64,000 nt of DNA from JBDGYW01 sp964580055. GTDB taxonomy: Bacteria; Gemmatimonadota; Gemmatimonadetes; Gemmatimonadales; GWC2-71-9. A model generated the notes under the pieces. The model was not told the DNA's origin. It saw nothing but the letters and a program-made list of their open reading frames with translations, and did no database searches. Shown here one piece after another: positions 59,188 to 64,000 of the stretch. The position numbers and the translations under genes were made by a program. Position 1 is the stretch's first letter; each line of letters opens with the position of its first letter. The DNA lies in contig CAZOJI010000004.1 in assembly GCA_964580055.1 (NCBI GenBank), positions 78,358 to 142,357 on the forward strand, written 5' to 3'.

Positions 59188-60459
59188 TTGAAAGAACACA
59201 AACGAGTATCACCTGTCCGCCGCTGGGTGATCATGACCTGCTTGTGCCTGTCCGGGGGCTTCATATATCTCATGCCCTACATGCGCCAGGTCTACCATAT
59301 CCCTCTGCTCGATGCCCTGGACATAACCAATACTCAGCTTGGTGCAATGGCGAGTGTGTTCGGCGTCACTGCAATGATCTGCTACTTTCCGGGAGGGTGG
59401 CTGGCCGACCGCTTCTCGGCACGCAGCCTCATCACGTTTTCGATGCTGGCGACCGGGTTATCGGGGCTATACTTCGCCACCTTTCCTTCCTTTTCGGTAT
59501 CCGTCGGCCTCCACGCTTTCTGGGGAGTGACGTCGATTCTCACCTTCTGGTCCGCTTTGATCAAGGCTACCCGGAATTGGGCGCCCCAACGGCAGCAGGG
59601 TAGGGCGTTCGGCATTCTGGAAGGTGGAAGAGGAATCGCGGAGCTGGCGGCGTCGACAGCCCTGCTGGCCGTCTTTGCCAGGTTGGGGAGTGGGCAGGTC
59701 GGCCTATCGTGGGTCATCATCGGGTATTCCATTTTGAACGTTCTCGTGGGGGTGATGGCCTGGTTCTATCTGGAGGACTCGGTACGCGAGGACGCCGAGC
59801 CCGACAGACAGGTGATCGGGCTGAAGCAGGTGGTCTCGGTATTGAGAATGCCGGCGGTCTGGTTGGTTGCGGTCGTGGTCGTCGCCGGCTACAGCGCGTA
59901 CTTGGGCTCGTTCTACTTTGCTCCCTTCGCCACCGATGCGTTCCTGATGAGTGTCGTGTTCGGGGGAGCGATTGGGGTTTCACGGATGTGGGTGAGACCG
60001 GTTGCGGCGATTGGCGCCGGGTTCCTGGCGGACCGCGTGGGTATCTCCACGACCGTAGCCTGGTTCTTCGGGATAGTGATTGTGAGCTTCAGCGTCTTTG
60101 CCTTGACTCCGGGCAATCCCGGACTCTTGACTCTACTGATAGTCAACACGGTCCTCGCAGCGTTGGCGGCGTTCGCACTTAGAGGGCTCTATTACGCCTT
60201 GTTGGAGGAAGGCGGAATTCCTCTCGCGGTGACCGGCACGGCGGCAGGGGTGGTGTCAGTCCTCGGGTACACGCCCGACGCGTTTATGCCGATTCTGGGA
60301 GGCATACTACTGGACAAGTATCCGGATAACCTGGGATACAGGATTATATTCGGTTTCGTTGCGATTCTCGGTGTCATCGGACTGGTCGCCGCCATGGCTA
60401 TCCGCCGCAGGAAACGCGAGGGCCGCCAACCACATGTAGAACAGACATATCGGGATTGA
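59188..60459 (+). CDS. MFS transporter
   Basis: A 423-residue transporter with twelve predicted helices. The loop after helix two, GGWLADRFSARSLITFSML, is the MFS motif A, and its counterpart in the second half is GFLADRVGIST. Helices are otherwise typical, with a charged central loop (EDSVREDAEPDRQ). It starts at TTG 59188 with a GAGGAG site. It lies ten bases before the methyltransferase gene, so it may import that enzyme's methylated substrate, such as a quaternary amine; this is inference. The 240 bases before it carry nothing I can name. Confidence 0.85.
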   Translation: MKEHKRVSPVRRWVIMTCLCLSGGFIYLMPYMRQVYHIPLLDALDITNTQLGAMASVFGVTAMICYFPGGWLADRFSARSLITFSMLATGLSGLYFATFPSFSVSVGLHAFWGVTSILTFWSALIKATRNWAPQRQQGRAFGILEGGRGIAELAASTALLAVFARLGSGQVGLSWVIIGYSILNVLVGVMAWFYLEDSVREDAEPDRQVIGLKQVVSVLRMPAVWLVAVVVVAGYSAYLGSFYFAPFATDAFLMSVVFGGAIGVSRMWVRPVAAIGAGFLADRVGISTTVAWFFGIVIVSFSVFALTPGNPGLLTLLIVNTVLAALAAFALRGLYYALLEEGGIPLAVTGTAAGVVSVLGYTPDAFMPILGGILLDKYPDNLGYRIIFGFVAILGVIGLVAAMAIRRRKREGRQPHVEQTYRD

Positions 60460-60469
60460 GGAGATTTTC

Positions 60470-61900
60470 TTGAACTTTTCCGACGGACCGGTGAGTGGGA
60501 GCAAGGGGCCTGGATTCCTCGACGTTTCCAAAGAAAAATGCAGAAGAATACATGAAGCCAGCCTCGAGATTCTGGAGCGCGTGGGGGCTCGGCTCTTCCT
60601 CGATGATGCCGTTCAACTGGTCCGGAAAGCAGGGGCTACGGTCAGTGACGGGAACCTCGTTCGTATAGGGCGCCAACGGGTGGAGGATGCGCTGGAGACT
60701 GTGCCCAAGGAAATCGTGCTGTTCGACCGGCACGGCAATCCCGTGATGCCACTGGACGGAGAGCGTTGCTTCTACGGTCCCGGTTCGGACTGCATCAATA
60801 TCCTGGATTTCCGGACTGGCGAGAGGCGCAGACCGGTGCTCGTGGATGTCAGGGAAGCAGTTACGCTCTGCGACGCGCTTCCAAATATCGATTTCCTGAT
60901 GTCGATGTTGGTTCCGACGGATGTGGACGAGGCGCTCGCCGACCGCTACCAGATGGAGGCAATGCTCACGCACAGCACCAAGCCTATCGTCTTCGTCTCG
61001 TACGAAGCCGAAGGCTGCAGGGATGCGGTGGCAATGGCTGAAGCCGTGGCGGGGGGCACCGATGCCCTGAGCGAGAAGCCGTTCATTGCATGTTATGTCA
61101 ATGCCGTTTCCGGCTTGCGCCACAACAAAGAAGCGTTGGAGAAGTTGATGTTTCTGGCCGAAAAGAACCTTCCTTCGCTCTACATCCCCTGCTCGACGGC
61201 GGGGGTGAGCAGCCCGGTTACGCCTGCGGGAGCAGTGGCGCTGGACTATGCGGGGGTTCTCCTCGGCGTATTGATATCGCAGTTGGTTAGAGAAGGCGCA
61301 CCCGTAGGGGTTCCAGGACTGCCTCAGGGTACCTTCGACATGCGAACCATGGTCACCTCCTATTGCGAGCCCGAGAGGATCCTACCTCAGGCCATGGCTC
61401 ACTTCTACGGATTGCCGATGTTTTCGATCGGCGGCGTCTCGGAATCCAAGCTGGGTGACCAACAGGCGGCTGCCGAGGCGGCCATGAGCCTTCTGGTGGA
61501 GACCTTTTCGGGCAGTCACATCATACACGATTTGGGATACCTGGAATCGGGCCTCACCTTCTCGTTTCAGCAGTTGGTGTTGTGCAATGAGATGGTGAGT
61601 TGGATCAAAGCCTACACGAGGGAGATCGAGGTTAGCGATGAGACACTGGCGGTTGATCTCATCGCGGAGCTGGGGCCGGACGGAGACTTTCTGAATACCG
61701 ATCACACGCTCACTCGCTACGTCGAGCGCTGGTACCCGTTCCTCTTCGAGAGGGCGACCTATGAGGCGTGGTTGGAGGGGGGCGCGGAATCGTTTTCGGA
61801 GCGGGCGAAGCGGCACATTGAGAAGTTGCTCGCCGAACATGAAAAGGAGCCGCTACCCGTAGCGGTCGGAGAGCGGCTCCGAGACATGTTGCCGCGCTAG
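60470..61900 (+). CDS. Trimethylamine methyltransferase family protein, non-pyrrolysine (MttB-like)
   Basis: A 476-residue TIM-barrel methyltransferase of the MttB superfamily, which moves a methyl group from a quaternary or tertiary amine to a corrinoid protein. EKCRRIHEASLEILERVGARLF and RGPGSDCINILD-like FYGPGSDCINILDFRTG mark the start; the barrel continues to FERATYEAWLEGGAESFSERA. The frame is continuous, with no amber codon, so it lacks pyrrolysine and is more like the glycine-betaine methyltransferase MtgB group. No corrinoid protein or reductase gene is nearby. TTG start with GAGGAG site. Confidence 0.85.
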   Translation: MNFSDGPVSGSKGPGFLDVSKEKCRRIHEASLEILERVGARLFLDDAVQLVRKAGATVSDGNLVRIGRQRVEDALETVPKEIVLFDRHGNPVMPLDGERCFYGPGSDCINILDFRTGERRRPVLVDVREAVTLCDALPNIDFLMSMLVPTDVDEALADRYQMEAMLTHSTKPIVFVSYEAEGCRDAVAMAEAVAGGTDALSEKPFIACYVNAVSGLRHNKEALEKLMFLAEKNLPSLYIPCSTAGVSSPVTPAGAVALDYAGVLLGVLISQLVREGAPVGVPGLPQGTFDMRTMVTSYCEPERILPQAMAHFYGLPMFSIGGVSESKLGDQQAAAEAAMSLLVETFSGSHIIHDLGYLESGLTFSFQQLVLCNEMVSWIKAYTREIEVSDETLAVDLIAELGPDGDFLNTDHTLTRYVERWYPFLFERATYEAWLEGGAESFSERAKRHIEKLLAEHEKEPLPVAVGERLRDMLPR

Positions 61901-61940
61901 GAAGTGAGTTTGGTGCTCTCGTCCTCCGGGACCAGCGCTT

Positions 61941-62330
61941 CCAGTCGTAGCCGCATACGTGAGACGGAATGTGCGCTGTGGTGGCGACGTGATAGAACTG
62001 AGCGGTTGAAAACTCCTGGTCGATCCAGCTGCCACCTGTGTCGAAGCTCAGCGCACCGCCGCCATCGTTGGCTACTACCAGGTGTGCCGGGTCATCGGGA
62101 TCGATCCAGAGATCGTGGAAGTCGCCGTGAGTACCGTTGTTGATGCTCTCCGTGCTGTCGCCGCCGTTTGCGGAGCGGAAATGCGTGGTGTTCTGAAGGT
62201 AGACGACGTCTTCGTCCTGGTGATCCGCGAACAGGTGCGTATAGTAGAATGCCCGCTGTCTAATCGCCCGGTTGTCGTTCGCGAGTTCCCAGGTGGCACC
62301 GGCGTCGTCACTGCGGAACAGGCCGATCCC
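61941..62330 (-). pseudogene. Fragment of a sortilin/BNR-repeat 'glycosyl hydrolase'-type protein
   Basis: The minus strand reads GIGLFRSDDAGATWELANDN, then RAFYYTHLFADHQDEDVVYL, FHDLWIDPDDPAHLVVANDGG and TAQFYHVATTAHIPSHVCG: one or two blades of a VPS10/sialidase-like propeller with SDDAGATW Asp-box. Neither end joins a complete gene, so it is a decayed piece of a protein usually about 1000 residues long. It lies between the methyltransferase end and the M14 gene end. No other feature is clear in 61901-62454. Confidence 0.7.
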
Positions 62331-62454
62331 GCATCGAAGCGTTGCGCAGCGTCCGGAATTCACGCCTCTGCCAGTTTCCGGTCTTCTGATATCACGAGTG
62401 CCGCCTTCTCGACCAACCAACCGCCCACTACTCACCCACCCACTGGCTACCCAC

Positions 62455-64000
62455 TCATCTTCTTCCTCCCGCCGCAGCGAACAGTGGATTGAATAGCAGT
62501 TTGAACGCGTTGCGTGACTGTGCCCTGGTGTCGGGCCGGAAACCGATCAGTACTACTCGCCCCTCGCCCAGGGGCACGCGCATCGCGGCCGGCTGCCCAG
62601 CCAGATACCGGTCGGCACCGATCTCCCACCCGTCCGCCAAGATGTCCTCGGTTGGGAAACGGGCGTACACGTCGATGTCGCGCTCCAGTCGCTGTTCGCC
62701 CTGCGCCGAATTCTCCTCGGAGGCCGGAGGAACGATGTTCATCACGAGCCCGTGTTGCCAGAAGAGCGCATGTCCTTCCTCTGCCATTCCGTACGCCAGC
62801 GGGTCTGTGTTGTCCGGATCGAAACGGATGACCGAGCCTGGGATGTAGAACCGGCGTGGGTCTACACCGTCTATGGAATTGCGCACCGGCAGGCCGAACA
62901 TGGTGGTCGCGAAATCGACCGCCTCGTGGAATGCCATCAGCCAACCACCGTTCGTGACGAACCGTTTTAGTGCGGCCGCGCCTTCAACTCCCACACCGCC
63001 GACGTATTGCTCCGGCATGGTGAGGGGCGCATGGCCGTTCAAGATCGACTCCGCGCTCTGGTCGGGGAAAAGGATGATATCGAACCGATCGAGGGCTCCA
63101 GAACGGATATCCTCGTCGTGTAGAACGTCCAAATTGAATTCGTACTGGTCCAATACCCAGCGTGTCCAGCCCTCAGCCATGTTGGACACGTAGCTCTGGT
63201 AGATGCCGACTCGCGGTGCTCGAAACTCTCGCAGTGCATTGCCGAGGTCTTCTTCCAGCGCGTGAAAGTCGACACCCAGCTCGGCGGCCAACTCCTCGAG
63301 CGTGTTGTCGTTTGCGCGTCTCACCAAGAAGCTGCCGGCCGGCCAGTCCCGTCCGCTTGTCCGGACCGATTCCGTGATCCAATAGAGCCGGGCACCTGTC
63401 TCCAGTAGTCGGTTCGCCGCCAACACACTCGCGTTTTGGGCTCGCGAGAACAGGTGCCCGCGCGAACCGGATCCGTGGATTTCTCCTGGCGGCGTGTCCA
63501 CTTGTTGAATAGCGGGCCCTGGCATCTCGAACGGTTCTATAACGCGGTCGACATTCACGCCGAGCTGGTCGGGTAGATTGTAGCCCGTCACGTCGTAGGG
63601 GCGCTCTGGTGGGCCGCCGGGGTAGTCGAACCGATCCGGATATCGTTTCGGCTCCATAAGGTCTATCACCCAAGGCCGGAAAGCTTGGGGCGGGATTACG
63701 TAGCTCCCTGGGGAGAACTCTACACCGTCTGTAAAGAACGACCGTTCGGCCCTGTGCACCCTGACTCCGCCCTGGCGCATGACCTGCATCAGCTCTACTG
63801 CGGCGCTTGGGTCGTGCTGTTTCGTCGGATCGATTACATACGCGAACGGCCCATCCTCCGCCTCGTTCCCTCTCTCGATCTGGCGGCGACCCATGTGGTA
63901 GGTGTTGTACAAGTAGTCATTTCTGAGTTCCGCCGCAGCATCCAGCACCGCCTTTGAACCGGTCATTACGTATTCGACGGCGTCGCCGATGTGCCACCAT
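62455..64000 (-). CDS. M14-family zinc carboxypeptidase-like protein (5' part outside window)
   Basis: The frame is open to the last base, and at the right edge it reads WWHIGDAVEYVMTG, so about 515 codons of the C-terminal part are present and the start lies beyond 64000. It resembles the C-terminal half of the M14 protein at 40764: YGPFAYVIDPTKQHD-like region, FSPGSYVIPPQAFRPWVIDL, RVGIYQSYVSNMAEGWTRWVLDQYEF, and the Rossmann-like DIILFPDQSAESIL and LKRFVTNGGWLMAFHEAVDFA. The zinc-binding catalytic part is not in view. Product probably exported. Confidence 0.8.
   Translation of the reverse strand, partial: WWHIGDAVEYVMTGSKAVLDAAAELRNDYLYNTYHMGRRQIERGNEAEDGPFAYVIDPTKQHDPSAAVELMQVMRQGGVRVHRAERSFFTDGVEFSPGSYVIPPQAFRPWVIDLMEPKRYPDRFDYPGGPPERPYDVTGYNLPDQLGVNVDRVIEPFEMPGPAIQQVDTPPGEIHGSGSRGHLFSRAQNASVLAANRLLETGARLYWITESVRTSGRDWPAGSFLVRRANDNTLEELAAELGVDFHALEEDLGNALREFRAPRVGIYQSYVSNMAEGWTRWVLDQYEFNLDVLHDEDIRSGALDRFDIILFPDQSAESILNGHAPLTMPEQYVGGVGVEGAAALKRFVTNGGWLMAFHEAVDFATTMFGLPVRNSIDGVDPRRFYIPGSVIRFDPDNTDPLAYGMAEEGHALFWQHGLVMNIVPPASEENSAQGEQRLERDIDVYARFPTEDILADGWEIGADRYLAGQPAAMRVPLGEGRVVLIGFRPDTRAQSRNAFKLLFNPLFAAAGGRR

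Noticed and set aside
60470..61900. Possible pyrrolysine-containing MttB
   Set aside because: The frame runs without any in-frame TAG from start to stop, so no pyrrolysine codon is present.

Overview
The window looks like chromosomal DNA (GC-rich, dense coding, many GTG/TTG starts) from an uncultured bacterium, most likely Gemmatimonadota or a close relative. This rests on the mix of secreted S9, M14 and C69 peptidases, an Acidobacteria/Gemmatimonadota-type ADOP permease relic, a complete mannose-family PTS with HPr kinase, and TonB-dependent uptake (so a Gram-negative envelope). The assignment is inferred from gene content only. A run of 100 N at 53472-53571 shows it is a draft scaffold, probably a metagenome bin.

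Region 1 (1-16842) is a tightly packed housekeeping block, all on the + strand: the argS 3' end, a PfkB kinase, purM, the riboflavin genes ribD-ribE-ribBA-ribH, nusB, a glycosyltransferase, hpf, hprK, PTS EIIA-EIIB-EIIC-EIID, ptsH and ptsI. Most junctions overlap (ATGA/GTGA/TTGA), which suggests one transcript of about 12.5 kb. It is followed by metK, ahcY (methyl cycle), a DUF151 nuclease-like gene and a secreted membrane-anchored protein.

Region 2 (16843-20386) is a cobalamin-uptake locus. A B12 riboswitch with a strong intrinsic terminator precedes a TonB-dependent receptor, which overlaps a lipoprotein of beta-propeller type that could be the counterpart of Bacteroides BtuG. Word-like low-complexity repeats follow.

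Region 3 (20870-28203) holds recO-selB (selenocysteine incorporation), a stand-alone sorting-tail-like secreted protein, clpB and tadA flanked by an inverted pair of dispersed repeats, tRNA-Ser(GGA), and a DUF2892 membrane protein.

Region 4 (28204-35210) is accessory and partly decayed. It contains a membrane-protein relic with three in-frame stops, several repeats, a large M14 peptidase, a secreted DUF6282 metal-dependent hydrolase, a hendecad coiled-coil protein and a DUF2442 gene next to a frameshifted DUF4160 partner.

Region 5 (35242-44055) is a catabolic/uptake cluster: a second DUF6282 protein, a dipeptide-type substrate-binding protein without a signal peptide, and a TRAP transporter (P, Q, M), then a second M14 peptidase and a CIA30-domain protein. 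Region 6 (44087-50546) continues the secreted peptidase set (S9, C69, S9C).

Region 7 (50828-53426) pairs a tungsten-type aldehyde ferredoxin oxidoreductase with an unnamed protein that appears to contain a beta-grasp segment and a MoaD/ThiS protein. Region 8 (53427-55191) is scarred: the N gap between two copies of one 55-mer, an ADOP permease pseudogene, and a nitroreductase 3' fragment meeting it head to head. Region 9 (55188-64000) has two M29/NicX-like proteins, a DAACS symporter, an unknown small protein, an MFS transporter, a non-pyrrolysine MttB-family methyltransferase, a sortilin/BNR-type fragment and a third M14 peptidase running off the end.
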